Of a DNA stretch of 64,000 nucleotides, positions 55,757 to 64,000 are shown piece by piece; position 1 is the stretch's first letter, and every line of letters begins with the position of its first letter. Below the pieces are notes generated by a model. The model saw nothing but the letters and a program-made list of their open reading frames with translations. It did no database searches and had not been told where the DNA came from. The stretch comes from Deferribacteraceae bacterium V6Fe1. Lineage in GTDB: Bacteria; Chrysiogenota; Deferribacteres; Deferribacterales; Deferrivibrionaceae. The position numbers and the translations under genes are program-made. The stretch spans positions 1,810,001 to 1,874,000 of the forward strand of contig CP063375.1 of NCBI GenBank assembly GCA_022813675.1. Direction: 5' to 3'.

Positions 55757-57017
55757 TTTCTTCCGATTCTTTAATAAATTTATCGATATTATGAATATTA
55801 CTTATATCAAAAATATTATATAAGTCTTTGTTTGATAAGAAGTTTAAATTATTTTTGGCACGTTCAACAAAACCAAATGTACCTTCTTTACTTACCAAAG
55901 GTAAAACCACAATGAATAAATCTTTATTCGATAGCTCCTTCTTATAATAAAAATCTAAAACCCTTAGATTTAGCGTAAGAAAGTTTTCCATTATTTCAGA
56001 ATGACTTTTGCTAATTTCAAATATTACTATACTGCTACTTATTTTTATTGTTTTATACAAATCGTTTAGCTTTATAAGTTCAAATTTAAAATCCATAGGA
56101 AAGTTAGCAAAAAGCTCCACTTCCTTTGCTCTTTCCATAAGTGCCGATTTGTTTAAGTTGTAGAAGAAGTTCATAAGTATTAATTGAGCCGAAATCAAAT
56201 TTTCTACATTATAATGTAAAAATGGCATCTCTTTTAAGGCCAAAAAAGCAATTATTTCGTCATTATTACTAAGCACAGGTATTGCAGCAAGCAGGTTAAC
56301 CTCTTCCTTGACTGCAATGTCATTTAGCAAAACAGGCTCTTTTTTTTCGAATATTTTGGCAATTATGGGATTTTTAAGACTAATTTCCCCCTTATCCATA
56401 TTGTGCGGGTATATTTCTTTTATAATTTCCTTGTCAGAGTCATATAATACCAGAGCAAATTTTTCCATTTTAAACTGAGCGGATAAAAATTTAAGCAAAT
56501 CATCATATGCAACTATGTTTTGTGACAACAATTCCTTTAAGATTGACCTGATTGTGTAAGGCTTTGACAAATAACTCTTTTCGAGCTGGTCATGAGACAG
56601 TTTGGTTGTAAGAGCAGAAATCCCTAACTCCCTGATTTTAGAGTATAAGTAGTCATTTTTTATGTTTAGCATACTAATTTTTCTAGTCCAATAGTAGTGA
56701 AATTCTCCTGCGATTAAAGTAAGTAATAAGCCGTCCAGAAAAAAGTTTAATGAATTTTTACTGTTATAATAAAAGTAAAAAAATCCGGCTATGATAAGTA
56801 ATGAAATAAGACCTGCGCCCAGTCCGTGAAAAAGAGCAAATACCAGTATTATAATAAAGAAATAGTTTATATATGAGGAATCCACAAACAAAGGATTTTG
56901 TTTATTTATTATATAGCCGATAAAAATAGCAGTTAAAGTAAATGCAATTACTTCCGAAAAGACAGTGATACTTTTGAGTTTATGAATGGCAAAATGATTT
57001 TTAAACAGCTTAACCAT
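55749..57017 (-). CDS. pelD: PelD, c-di-GMP receptor of the Pel system
   Basis: Inner-membrane protein that activates Pel synthesis when c-di-GMP binds. The 422-residue protein has four membrane segments (about 15-110), a coiled-coil link, a GAF domain (about 160-300) and a degenerate GGDEF domain. The ligand site is preserved: Arg352-Val-Leu-Asp355 is an RxxD, and Arg386 lies 34 residues after the first arginine, nearly the spacing of the three binding residues in Pseudomonas PelD. The GGDEF active-site motif itself is absent, as expected. It overlaps pelE by 8 bp and pelC by 1 bp. Confidence 0.88.
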   Translation of the reverse strand: MVKLFKNHFAIHKLKSITVFSEVIAFTLTAIFIGYIINKQNPLFVDSSYINYFFIIILVFALFHGLGAGLISLLIIAGFFYFYYNSKNSLNFFLDGLLLTLIAGEFHYYWTRKISMLNIKNDYLYSKIRELGISALTTKLSHDQLEKSYLSKPYTIRSILKELLSQNIVAYDDLLKFLSAQFKMEKFALVLYDSDKEIIKEIYPHNMDKGEISLKNPIIAKIFEKKEPVLLNDIAVKEEVNLLAAIPVLSNNDEIIAFLALKEMPFLHYNVENLISAQLILMNFFYNLNKSALMERAKEVELFANFPMDFKFELIKLNDLYKTIKISSSIVIFEISKSHSEIMENFLTLNLRVLDFYYKKELSNKDLFIVVLPLVSKEGTFGFVERAKNNLNFLSNKDLYNIFDISNIHNIDKFIKESEENV

Positions 57018-57490
57018 CAGTCTATATCGTCAAAAATATCATTTATAAGCTGTTGAGCTGTTATTGCTATCGACCTGTGACCCCATTGAGATTTACCGCC
57101 AACGGCCGACCACAATACATCCCCACTTTTATCTTCCAAAATGACAAGCAAGCTTACCGCCGGTTCACCATCAATTCCTGTTTTATATCTCCACTCGACA
57201 ACTCTCCCTTTGACTATGTATTCAAATGAATTATCTGTAATATTTACTGCTTTAAATTCACCATCTAACTCTTTGTAACCTTTGATAGTTTGATAACCGT
57301 AACTTCGTAATACACCCTCGGTAACCGATGCCGCTTTAAAACCTGCATATGGAGTCTGTGAAAGATTTTCAAAAGGGAGCACAAGCAGGGTACCTCTTTT
57401 AGGAAAATTGTTTTTAGTAATATTTTTTACGGTTGTAGAGCAAGATAAAAGGGCAAAAGCTACTAATAGTATAAAAAACTTTTTTAACAC
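57017..57490 (-). CDS. pelC: PelC-like outer-membrane lipoprotein
   Basis: A 157-residue lipoprotein with lipobox LLSC (cysteine at about residue 17). The mature region (TLLVLPFENLSQTPYAGFKAASVTE and RGRVVEWRYKTG across short loops) has the alpha/beta fold of PelC, which forms a ring under the PelB barrel. It starts at GTG with GGAGG upstream, 42 bp after the channel gene and 1 bp overlap with pelD. It leads the run of nine pel genes. Confidence 0.78.
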   Translation of the reverse strand: MLKKFFILLVAFALLSCSTTVKNITKNNFPKRGTLLVLPFENLSQTPYAGFKAASVTEGVLRSYGYQTIKGYKELDGEFKAVNITDNSFEYIVKGRVVEWRYKTGIDGEPAVSLLVILEDKSGDVLWSAVGGKSQWGHRSIAITAQQLINDIFDDID

Positions 57491-57532
57491 TTAACACCTC
57501 CGAAATTAAATTACGTCATATTATTTTGTTAT

Positions 57533-58570
57533 TTATTCTTCTTTCAACTCTTTTTCTACTGATTTTAATTCTTCTTTTTTTTCTTTAATTGAATCTACAA
57601 TTATTTTTTTATCTAAACCAGAAGAGTTTTCGATTTTCTTTTTATGTTCGTCAATCTCTTCCTCTATCTGCTGTTTTATATTTTCGACTTTTTCTGCTTT
57701 TTCAGCTTTATCAAACAATACCTCTTCAGCTATGACATCTTCCTTAACACTTTCTTTACTCGGCCTTGTAGGAATAATTTGTAAATTATCGGGCAATTTA
57801 CGCTGATTCATAAAAGTCGGAGATACAATTTCAATACCATTGTCATGAAGCTTGTCCAATACACATCTGCACAAATTAGAGCGCGCGGTTATTATAAATT
57901 TTACATCTTCTAACATTCCGCTAATTTTATAAGTTATTGAGAAGTCTCCAAGCTCCAATAGTTGCACAAAAGGCTCTTTCAGACCGCAATCTTTGGCTGC
58001 TTCTATCAAGAGGGATTCGATTTTGGAGTGATGAATGTCATATCCTAATGATAAAACCGTTGAAATTATTGCACCAGAGCTCCGTGTTACATATATTGGG
58101 TTGTTAATTAAAAAAGTATTGGGAATTGCAGCCAGCTCTCTGTCAATAGTCTGTATTTCAGTGTCAAATAATCCCCTTTCCACCACACGACCAAAATATT
58201 CACCAACTTTTATAAAGTCGCCTATTTTAAACGGTTTGGTAATTCTAAGCATTACTCCTGCCATAAGATTTGCAAAAATTGTGCTTGATGAAAATGCTAT
58301 AAGTCCTGACAATAAAAGGCCTATAAGTCCAATTATCTGATTTTTTGAACTATCACTTACAGGAAGAGCAAGTGCAATCGCCAATATACCTATGAGTGAC
58401 AATATAATCATAATGATTTGCTTAGGAAAAAGCTTATCACTTCCTAGGTCAATGTTTTTTGCTATTAGAATTTTATGACTACTCCAAATGGTCACTCCTA
58501 CAATAGTTAAAGTTATAATTAACGGTACAAATGAATTTATTTTATCTAATAAAGATGAAATTAATGTCAT
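57533..58570 (-). CDS. MscS family mechanosensitive channel with a charged tail
   Basis: A 345-residue protein with three membrane segments (about 15-33, 50-70, 80-108), the pore-lining glycine/alanine helix SSTIFANLMAGVMLRIT, the MscS beta domain (FKIGDFIKVGEYFGRVVERG) and alpha/beta domain. Beyond residue about 285 it has a Lys/Glu-rich coiled-coil tail not found in Escherichia MscS. Its ATG has CGGAGG upstream. The pel genes begin 42 bp after its stop codon with no terminator between, so it may head the operon or simply read into it. Confidence 0.85.
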   Translation of the reverse strand: MTLISSLLDKINSFVPLIITLTIVGVTIWSSHKILIAKNIDLGSDKLFPKQIIMIILSLIGILAIALALPVSDSSKNQIIGLIGLLLSGLIAFSSSTIFANLMAGVMLRITKPFKIGDFIKVGEYFGRVVERGLFDTEIQTIDRELAAIPNTFLINNPIYVTRSSGAIISTVLSLGYDIHHSKIESLLIEAAKDCGLKEPFVQLLELGDFSITYKISGMLEDVKFIITARSNLCRCVLDKLHDNGIEIVSPTFMNQRKLPDNLQIIPTRPSKESVKEDVIAEEVLFDKAEKAEKVENIKQQIEEEIDEHKKKIENSSGLDKKIIVDSIKEKKEELKSVEKELKEE

Positions 58571-58690
58571 ATATCAAACTGCCTCCGCTATAGTATAATA
58601 AAATATTACTGTAAATCTTTGTGCTATTCAATGTATTTTTCTTTTATATAGTAGTTTATTGTTAAAAAATTTATTGACGCGCAAATATTC

Positions 58691-58719
58691 TTGAAATAAT
58701 CATAAGTATATTATACAAT
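58691..58719 (+). promoter_or_regulatory. Promoter of the hfq operon
   Basis: TTGAAA (58691-58696) and TACAAT (58714-58719) are separated by 17 bases, 45 bp before hfq. The region 58571-58690 should also carry the divergent channel-gene promoter; TATACT-like boxes are present near 58595-58600 but no good -35 was chosen. Confidence 0.6.
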
Positions 58720-58763
58720 AGAAAAGTAGTTGTTTTAAAATAAGAAGTGAGGGGATAGTTTTT

Positions 58764-58988
58764 ATGAGCAAAAAGTTAAACATTCAAGATTTGTTTCTTA
58801 ATCATGTTAGAAGAAAAAGGATACCTGTTACTGTTTATCTTATGAACGGTGTCAAACTTGAAGGGCTTGTTAAAGGGTTTGATAACTTTGTGATTGTCCT
58901 AAAAGATGAAAATCAAAAAATGATTTACAAACATGCTATATCTACTATTGAGCCTTCGGAAGAAATACCTGAAATAGAAGTAGAATAG
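58764..58988 (+). CDS. hfq: RNA chaperone Hfq
   Basis: Hexameric Sm-like protein that pairs small RNAs with mRNAs. The 74-residue product has Sm1 ([25 protein letters not shown]), written here across its halves, with [13 protein letters not shown], the proximal-site segment FVIVLKD and Sm2 IYKHAISTI (the usual YKHAIST). The C-terminal tail is short and acidic. ATG with GTGAGGGG. It is the first gene of a long + strand run ending at greA, and it makes a candidate partner for the small RNA at 6.8 kb. Confidence 0.96.
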   Translation: MSKKLNIQDLFLNHVRRKRIPVTVYLMNGVKLEGLVKGFDNFVIVLKDENQKMIYKHAISTIEPSEEIPEIEVE

Positions 58989-58991
58989 TTT

Positions 58992-59522
58992 ATGGTTTTT
59001 GGCGGAGGGGTAAGAAAGCCGCTTGAGGTTGTTTTATTTTGTGCCGTCCTTTATAATGAAAATGAAATAAATAACCCCGATGAAATAGTAGAGGAAAATT
59101 TCGGAAAGATTTATATTAAATCTGAAATTTTCCCGTTTTCACACACCTCTTACTATATTCCTGAAATGGGTGAATCTCTTTATAAATATTTTGTCGGGTT
59201 TAAATACTTTATGCTCCCGGATAAAATAGTGGACTTAAAATTGAGAGCTGTCCAGGTAGAGGATAAGTATCTTAAAGACGGCAAAAGAATGATTAATATT
59301 GACCCTGGCTATGTTGCTCTTGAAAAGGTTGTTGCTGCAAGTACAAAAAACTTTACTCATAGAATTTATATTGCAAACTCTATTTACGGTGATGTACAAT
59401 TAATGAGAAAGGGTAATACTTTTGAAAAACTGCCTTGGACTTTTTACGACTACACCCTTGATACGTCTTTAACGTTTTTTGATGATATGAGAAGGTTACT
59501 AAAAGGATATTTGGATGGATAG
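58992..59522 (+). CDS. DUF4416 family protein
   Basis: A 176-residue protein of a conserved but uncharacterised family. The run KPLEVVLFCAVLYNEN, SEIFPFSHTSYYIPEMGESLYK and FVGFKYFMLPD followed by RMINIDPGYVALEKVVAAS is the family pattern as I recall it. No signal or membrane segment. It begins 3 bp after hfq and overlaps the diguanylate cyclase by 8 bp. No function is known to me. Confidence 0.8.
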   Translation: MVFGGGVRKPLEVVLFCAVLYNENEINNPDEIVEENFGKIYIKSEIFPFSHTSYYIPEMGESLYKYFVGFKYFMLPDKIVDLKLRAVQVEDKYLKDGKRMINIDPGYVALEKVVAASTKNFTHRIYIANSIYGDVQLMRKGNTFEKLPWTFYDYTLDTSLTFFDDMRRLLKGYLDG

Positions 59523-60726
59523 GCAAACTTTTTTAGTTGAGCTTGGGGAAATAATTATTGAAATACTAAAACAGTTAAGGCTAAAAGGTGAAGTATTGTC
59601 TAAGGAGAATTTTAGAGATTATTTGAGCAAAAATCAAAGGTTTAACTTTCTTCTAAGTAGATTGGAATGCCATGATTGTATGGATGAATTTGCTCGGAAA
59701 TTTTTAGATTTTTTTGATAAGCTATATGGTGCAATTCCTAATGACTTAATCGGACATTTTGCAGAAATTCTTAAAAATGGGAGTTTTAGCGAGAAAAAGC
59801 AGGTTATAATTGAGCTTGTAACAGTTATTGTTGATAGGCTTGAAAAAAGTTATGGTGCTTTTGATAGAATAAAATCTGTCATATATGATATTGCTGCCGG
59901 TATCGATAAAACAGCCGCCCTTATAGACGAATCTTACGATGATGGTTTATCTGTGATATCAGAGGATATTAATACGGATAAGAAATTGATAAATGAGCTT
60001 AATATTGCTGCTACTGAAATATCTCAAAAAGATTCTTTGGAAGATGCCCTTGGGCATATAGTAAATAAGCTTAACGGACTAAGCGAGCTAATAAGGGATA
60101 AAGTATCAAAAAAAGAAAAGTTTGTAACTGAGCTGACTGAAAAGAAACAACAGATAAAAGGGATGAAATCTAAAATTAGTATAAATAATAACATACTTGA
60201 AAGGATTAAGGATGAGCTTGAAACCTATAAGGCTCAGATAATACGTGATTATCTTACGGGACTTTACAATCGCCAATATTTTGATGAGGTTATTGAAAGG
60301 GCGGTAGAGGAATATGAAAGATACGGCAAAAAATTCAGTATTATTTTTATAGATTTAGATGATTTTAAGTTGGTTAACGATAAACACGGACACGTTGTAG
60401 GTGATTTTGTATTGAAATATTTGGCTAATATTTTGAAACGGAATATTAGAAAGGTTGATTTTGCTTTTAGATATGGCGGTGAAGAGTTTGTCATAGTAAT
60501 GCCTAATACCGATATAAGAAATGCGACTATCGTCGCTGAAAGGATATTGGCAGATTTGAGAAAAACAGTTTTTAAATATAAAAATTTAGATATCAAGCTT
60601 ACTGCAAGTATCGGGGTTGAAGAGATAAGAGATGGTTATACTTCAACGAAGCTTGTGGAAGTGGTAGACAAAAGAATGTTAGAAGCCAAATCATCAGGCA
60701 AAAATAGGGTAGTTAGTGAGCTCTAA
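59515..60726 (+). CDS. Diguanylate cyclase (GGDEF)
   Basis: Makes c-di-GMP from two GTP. Residues 1-230 are a helical, soluble region with a coiled coil near the end and no membrane segment; residues 240-403 are the GGDEF domain with DYLTGLYNRQYFDE, the active-site GGEEF (about 321-325) and product-inhibition I-site RKVD five residues before it. Both sites intact implies an active, feedback-controlled enzyme. It is the only diguanylate cyclase in the window and could feed PelD, though that link is inference. Overlaps both neighbours slightly. Confidence 0.93.
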   Translation: MDRQTFLVELGEIIIEILKQLRLKGEVLSKENFRDYLSKNQRFNFLLSRLECHDCMDEFARKFLDFFDKLYGAIPNDLIGHFAEILKNGSFSEKKQVIIELVTVIVDRLEKSYGAFDRIKSVIYDIAAGIDKTAALIDESYDDGLSVISEDINTDKKLINELNIAATEISQKDSLEDALGHIVNKLNGLSELIRDKVSKKEKFVTELTEKKQQIKGMKSKISINNNILERIKDELETYKAQIIRDYLTGLYNRQYFDEVIERAVEEYERYGKKFSIIFIDLDDFKLVNDKHGHVVGDFVLKYLANILKRNIRKVDFAFRYGGEEFVIVMPNTDIRNATIVAERILADLRKTVFKYKNLDIKLTASIGVEEIRDGYTSTKLVEVVDKRMLEAKSSGKNRVVSEL

Positions 60727-61885
60727 TATTACAGCATTTCTTGAAGATTTAAAACAAGTTGATAATCCTGATAAAGAAAAAATTGAATTACTTAAGAAGA
60801 CATTGCTTCTTGAGTTTGATATCAAAGCATATATTGATTTGTTTAAAAGATTTGGTGTGTTAGATTCTATTACTGCCGATATAATTTTGAAAAAATCTAC
60901 CGAAGAACAAGTAAGCACAATCCTTTCAATGAGCCTTCCAATAAAAGAATCTGCATATCCTGCAATAACTTTCGGTGTCCTTAAAAATTATAGAGGGCTT
61001 GTAAGGGAGCTGTACCAATTTCTTGTAAAAGTTTCAGATAGTGGCTTAAAATCTATTCTCAATGATGTCTTGTTTGATAGTAACTATTTTATTTATCTTT
61101 GCCGTTTAATGAAAAATGATGTGAGATTTTTTACTCTTGTTGTTCAGCTTAAAAAGTATGACAAAAATGTACTCTCCGTTTTCGCTGAAAGCAGCGAGCC
61201 TGAGGTACTTTTTAGGGTTGGTAACATCAGACATATAGTAGAAAATGATGATGAGTTGATAAAAAAGATTTTGTTCAACCCTTTTTCCCCGGATGAAACT
61301 ATAACTTTAATGAAACAGATAATGATAGATAAGGCTGAAACCTTAAAATCTTTGCGAGAAAAAGTCGAAAGTGAAAGTGAAGATGAAGTTACAAACGAAG
61401 AAATTAAAGATTTGATACCAATTGATCAAAATATTGACGTCAAAGAAAGTTTTATAGAAAAAAAAGTAAATGAAAATATTTATAATAAAATTAATAAAAT
61501 GAATATGGCAGAGAAAATTAAATTGGCACTAAAAGGGAATAAAACAGCCAGAATGCTTTTGATAAGAGACCCTAATAAACAAGTTTCTTTAAATGTTTTA
61601 AAAAATCCAAAAATTACCGAGCAGGAGATTGAGTTTATTCTAAAAAATAAGGCAACAGGGGAGCATATTATCAGAGAGGTTGCAAGGACAAGTGCATTTA
61701 TAAAAGACTATAATATACTAAGAGAGATTGTTTTTCACCCAAAGACACCATTAAATATAAGTATGACCTTTATGAACAGACTTTTTGTTACCGATTTGGA
61801 AAAACTCTCAAAATCAAGAGATGTGCCTGCAAATTTAAAAAATCAAGCTATCAGACTACTTAAAGTCAAAACGGTTAAAAAATGA
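60716..61885 (+). CDS. Unknown helical-repeat protein
   Basis: A 389-residue protein starting at GTG 60716 inside the diguanylate cyclase gene (11-bp overlap) and overlapping ftsB by 4 bp. It is almost wholly helical, with repeated short helices and Asn/Pro turns (for example LLIRDPNKQVSLNVLKNPKI and LFNPFSPDETITLMKQ), suggesting HEAT-like or leucine-rich-variant repeats. A charged region near residues 215-260 splits two repeat blocks. No signal or membrane segment. I do not recognise a family. Confidence 0.7.
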   Translation: MSSNITAFLEDLKQVDNPDKEKIELLKKTLLLEFDIKAYIDLFKRFGVLDSITADIILKKSTEEQVSTILSMSLPIKESAYPAITFGVLKNYRGLVRELYQFLVKVSDSGLKSILNDVLFDSNYFIYLCRLMKNDVRFFTLVVQLKKYDKNVLSVFAESSEPEVLFRVGNIRHIVENDDELIKKILFNPFSPDETITLMKQIMIDKAETLKSLREKVESESEDEVTNEEIKDLIPIDQNIDVKESFIEKKVNENIYNKINKMNMAEKIKLALKGNKTARMLLIRDPNKQVSLNVLKNPKITEQEIEFILKNKATGEHIIREVARTSAFIKDYNILREIVFHPKTPLNISMTFMNRLFVTDLEKLSKSRDVPANLKNQAIRLLKVKTVKK

Positions 61886-62178
61886 AAAATAATATTTTAT
61901 ATATCATTATCATTCTTATGTTACTTATTTATTTTATTTTTGGCAGTAACGGACTGCTAAAATATAATGATTTATTAGAGATTAAGGAGTCTTATGAACG
62001 TCAGATAGTAGAGCTTGAAGAAAAAATCAGTGACCTTGAAAAGAGGATAGATTTGTTAAAAAGGGATAAAGATTATCTTGAAGAAACAATAAAAAAAGAG
62101 TTGAATATGGCAAAACCGAATGAGGATTTGTATATAATACTTGATGATAATGAAACTGACAGTAACGGAAATAACTAA
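61882..62178 (+). CDS. ftsB: Septum formation initiator FtsB/DivIC-like
   Basis: A 98-residue bitopic division protein: short cytoplasmic end, one membrane segment (about 5-22), then a long coiled coil (ESYERQIVELEEKISDLEKR) and the family's end motif KKELNMAKPNEDLYII. It would join FtsL and FtsQ at the division site. The xseA gene starts within its last codons. Confidence 0.88.
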   Translation: MKNNILYIIIILMLLIYFIFGSNGLLKYNDLLEIKESYERQIVELEEKISDLEKRIDLLKRDKDYLEETIKKELNMAKPNEDLYIILDDNETDSNGNN

Positions 62179-63484
62179 AAAAATTAAGTTTTTACTTGAA
62201 AGTAATTTCAATAGCCCTGTGTGTGTTGTAGGGGAAATATCAAACCTTTCTGTGTCACCATCCGGACATATCTATTTTACTCTTAAGGATGAGTCTGCCC
62301 AAATTAAGGTAGTATTTTTTAAGCGTTACAGAATGGCTAACACATACAAACTTAATCAAGGGGATAAAGTCGAGGTGGTAGGGGATTTAACCGTATATGA
62401 AAGTGACGGTTTATATCAGATTATAGCTCGCAAAGTTGTTTATGACTCTGCGGGAGATTTTTACAAAAAGTTTGAGGAAACTAAGCGTATTTTGGAAAAA
62501 GAAGGATTGTTTGATAAAGACAAGAAAAAAGATATCCCTTTGATTGTAAAGAATGTGGCTGTCCTTACATCCCCAACAGGTGCTGCAATAAAAGATTTCA
62601 TACAAACATTAAAATTAAATGGAGTGGGATTGAAAATTGATATTTGGCCTGTTCAGGTGCAAGGGGCACAAGCCATCAAAGATATTATTTTAAAAATGCA
62701 AACTCTTAATAAATATGTAGGTACCTATGATGTGGTTATCCTTATGCGGGGGGGCGGTTCTCTTGAAGATTTGATAATTTTTAATGATGAAACATTGGCT
62801 CGAGAATTTTTTAAATTAAAAATACCTACAATATCTGCGATTGGTCATGAAAGAGACTTTTCGATATGTGATTTTGTCGCCGACCTTAGAGTGTCTACCC
62901 CTACTGCTGCGGCTGAAACACTTAGTAAACCTTATCTGGAGTTAAGAAGTAGGGTGAAAGAGCATATTAGTAAAGCTGTCAGAGCGACTCAAATTAAACT
63001 TGATAAGAATTATCAACTGCTTGATAAATTTATCTCTTTAATATCATATAAAAATCCAAAAAGTATCATTAAGAGCAAGAAAGAAATGATTGATAAATAT
63101 GTATCGGATATTATATCAAGTATAGGTTTAAAAATAAAAAATAATTATATAGTATTAAATGAAAATTTACATACCATAGAGAAAAAAAGCCCAGTAATTA
63201 TCGTAAATGAGTTGAAAAGTAAAGTAAGGCACATCGACAGTTTACTATTAAGCTCATTAAGTAAAAAAATTGAAAAATGCAGGTTTTCATTAGACATTTT
63301 AAATCAAAAAGTTATGCTTCTTAATCCAGAAAATATTCTTGAAAGAGGGTACAGTATTGTTTATAAGGACAAAATGCCGGTAGGAAGCTTGAGTAACGTA
63401 AATTTGGAAGATTATCTTGAAATTCAATTCAAAGATGGATATACTAACGTCTTTGTTACCGGTAAAAAGGTGAAAAAAGATTAA
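62150..63484 (+). CDS. xseA: Exodeoxyribonuclease VII large subunit
   Basis: Catalytic subunit of the single-strand exonuclease. OB-fold N-terminus (VCVVGEISNLSVSPSGHIYFTLKD), catalytic centre with VLTSPTGAAIKDFI, LMRGGGSLEDLIIFNDE and SAIGHERDFSICDFVADLRVSTPTAAAE in pieces, a coiled coil, and the end motif ILERGYSIVYKD. The ATG at 62150 is chosen; ATG 62144 and TTG 62141 are in frame. It overlaps ftsB by about 29 bp. xseB is not in the window. Confidence 0.95.
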   Translation: MKLTVTEITKKIKFLLESNFNSPVCVVGEISNLSVSPSGHIYFTLKDESAQIKVVFFKRYRMANTYKLNQGDKVEVVGDLTVYESDGLYQIIARKVVYDSAGDFYKKFEETKRILEKEGLFDKDKKKDIPLIVKNVAVLTSPTGAAIKDFIQTLKLNGVGLKIDIWPVQVQGAQAIKDIILKMQTLNKYVGTYDVVILMRGGGSLEDLIIFNDETLAREFFKLKIPTISAIGHERDFSICDFVADLRVSTPTAAAETLSKPYLELRSRVKEHISKAVRATQIKLDKNYQLLDKFISLISYKNPKSIIKSKKEMIDKYVSDIISSIGLKIKNNYIVLNENLHTIEKKSPVIIVNELKSKVRHIDSLLLSSLSKKIEKCRFSLDILNQKVMLLNPENILERGYSIVYKDKMPVGSLSNVNLEDYLEIQFKDGYTNVFVTGKKVKKD

Positions 63485-63503
63485 ACGTTTTTGGAGGAAT
63501 TAA

Positions 63504-63980
63504 ATGGACAGGATACCTATCACAAAGGAAGGGTACCAAAAAATAAAAACTGAGCTTGAAAGGCTTAAGAGTGTTGAAAGGCGAGCTGTAGTAGAAGCAA
63601 TAAAAGAGGCGAGAGGGCACGGAGATTTGAGCGAAAATGCCGAATATGACGCTGCAAAAGAAAGGCAGGGGATGATTGAGGCAAAGATAGCCGAGCTCGA
63701 AAGTAAAATGGGCAAATTTGAAATAATTGATACTGATAATTTGACTACGGATAAAGTTGTCTTTGGCGTGTATGTGGAAATCGAAAATGTTGAAAGTGAT
63801 GAGATAAAAAAATATAGGATTGTTGGCCCTGATGAAAGTGATATTTCAAGGGGCTATATTTCGGTATTTTCACCTATTGCAAGGGCTTTAATCGGTAAAA
63901 AGGTCGGGGATGAAGTAGTGGTAAATGCCCCCGGCGGTGAAATAGAATACGAAATAATAAATATTACAAAGGATGCCTAA
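63504..63980 (+). CDS. greA: Transcription elongation factor GreA
   Basis: Rescues backtracked RNA polymerase by stimulating transcript cleavage. The 158-residue protein has the N-terminal coiled coil with acidic tip (GHGDLSENAEYDAAKERQ) and the C-terminal FKBP-like domain (SPIARALIGKKVGDEVVVNAPGG split by loops). GGAGG precedes the ATG. The last gene in the window is complete. Confidence 0.97.
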   Translation: MDRIPITKEGYQKIKTELERLKSVERRAVVEAIKEARGHGDLSENAEYDAAKERQGMIEAKIAELESKMGKFEIIDTDNLTTDKVVFGVYVEIENVESDEIKKYRIVGPDESDISRGYISVFSPIARALIGKKVGDEVVVNAPGGEIEYEIINITKDA

Positions 63981-64000
63981 GTATTCAATACTTGTAGTAG

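Noticed and set aside
1-64000. rRNA, tRNA, CRISPR arrays, prophage, classical riboswitches
   Set aside because: Reading the intergenic regions gave no cloverleaf with CCA-type end, no regular direct-repeat array, no phage structural genes and no convincing cobalamin or preQ1 riboswitch. A covariance-model scan would be decisive.

Overview
The window is AT-rich, densely coded bacterial chromosome with long, tightly overlapping operons and no rRNA, tRNA or CRISPR array that I could see. The combination of a didermic (outer-membrane) envelope, a Geobacter-type short PilA, a Gram-positive-style LexA box (GAAC-N4-GTTC), B12-dependent methylmalonyl-CoA mutase and a Pel exopolysaccharide operon suggests an anaerobic or microaerophilic Gram-negative of the Deferribacterota type. 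That placement is inference from gene content, not from a marker-gene comparison.

Layout. 1-5.2 kb: biotin carboxylase (cut by the window edge), biotin carrier protein, methylmalonyl-CoA mutase and its MeaB GTPase, probably a propionyl-CoA/succinyl-CoA route. 5.3-6.75 kb: an intact IS4-like insertion sequence with 19-bp terminal inverted repeats and an 8-bp target duplication. 6.76-6.88 kb: a promoter, a hairpin, a CCUCC-rich tract and a Rho-independent terminator, read as a candidate small RNA. 7-8.1 kb: an AbiEii-type nucleotidyltransferase with an HTH/DUF6922-like partner (type IV toxin-antitoxin-like). 8.3-11.5 kb: a PilI-PilG-PilH-like ABC exporter facing a split pilin pair, PilA with a 61-residue mature form plus a separate small secreted partner. 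11.5-12 kb: a non-coding stretch with short repeats. 12-14.6 kb: a secreted CPFC thioredoxin-fold protein and a chemoreceptor with a complete C-terminal hemerythrin domain.

14.6-36.3 kb is mostly housekeeping on the + strand: queC, pfkA, cobalamin adenosyltransferase, yqeY-like, cvpA-like, mutS2, smc, ftsY, a spore-photoproduct-lyase-like radical SAM enzyme with an unknown partner, a ROK sugar kinase, uvrB, a class A penicillin-binding protein, an NtrB/NtrC-like pair and rnr. 36.3-38.4 kb is an SOS cassette on the - strand (lexA, an 80-residue protein, dinB) with a visible LexA operator. Then come an outer-membrane barrel protein, alanine dehydrogenase, and accA-mutL-miaA.

45.2-57.5 kb (- strand) is a nine-gene Pel operon in the order pelC-D-E-F-G-A followed by three genes that together look like one PelB cut into an anchored TPR part, a periplasmic TPR part and an outer-membrane barrel. 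PelD keeps the c-di-GMP-binding RxxD and second arginine, and a GGEEF diguanylate cyclase with its own I-site lies nearby. An MscS-like channel sits just upstream of pelC. The right end (58.7-64 kb) is hfq, a DUF4416 protein, the diguanylate cyclase, an unknown protein, ftsB, xseA and greA.

Points most worth a second look are the CCUCC-rich candidate sRNA, the three-way split of PelB, the aromatic-rich 61-residue pilin with its split partner, and the HTH-fused type IV antitoxin.
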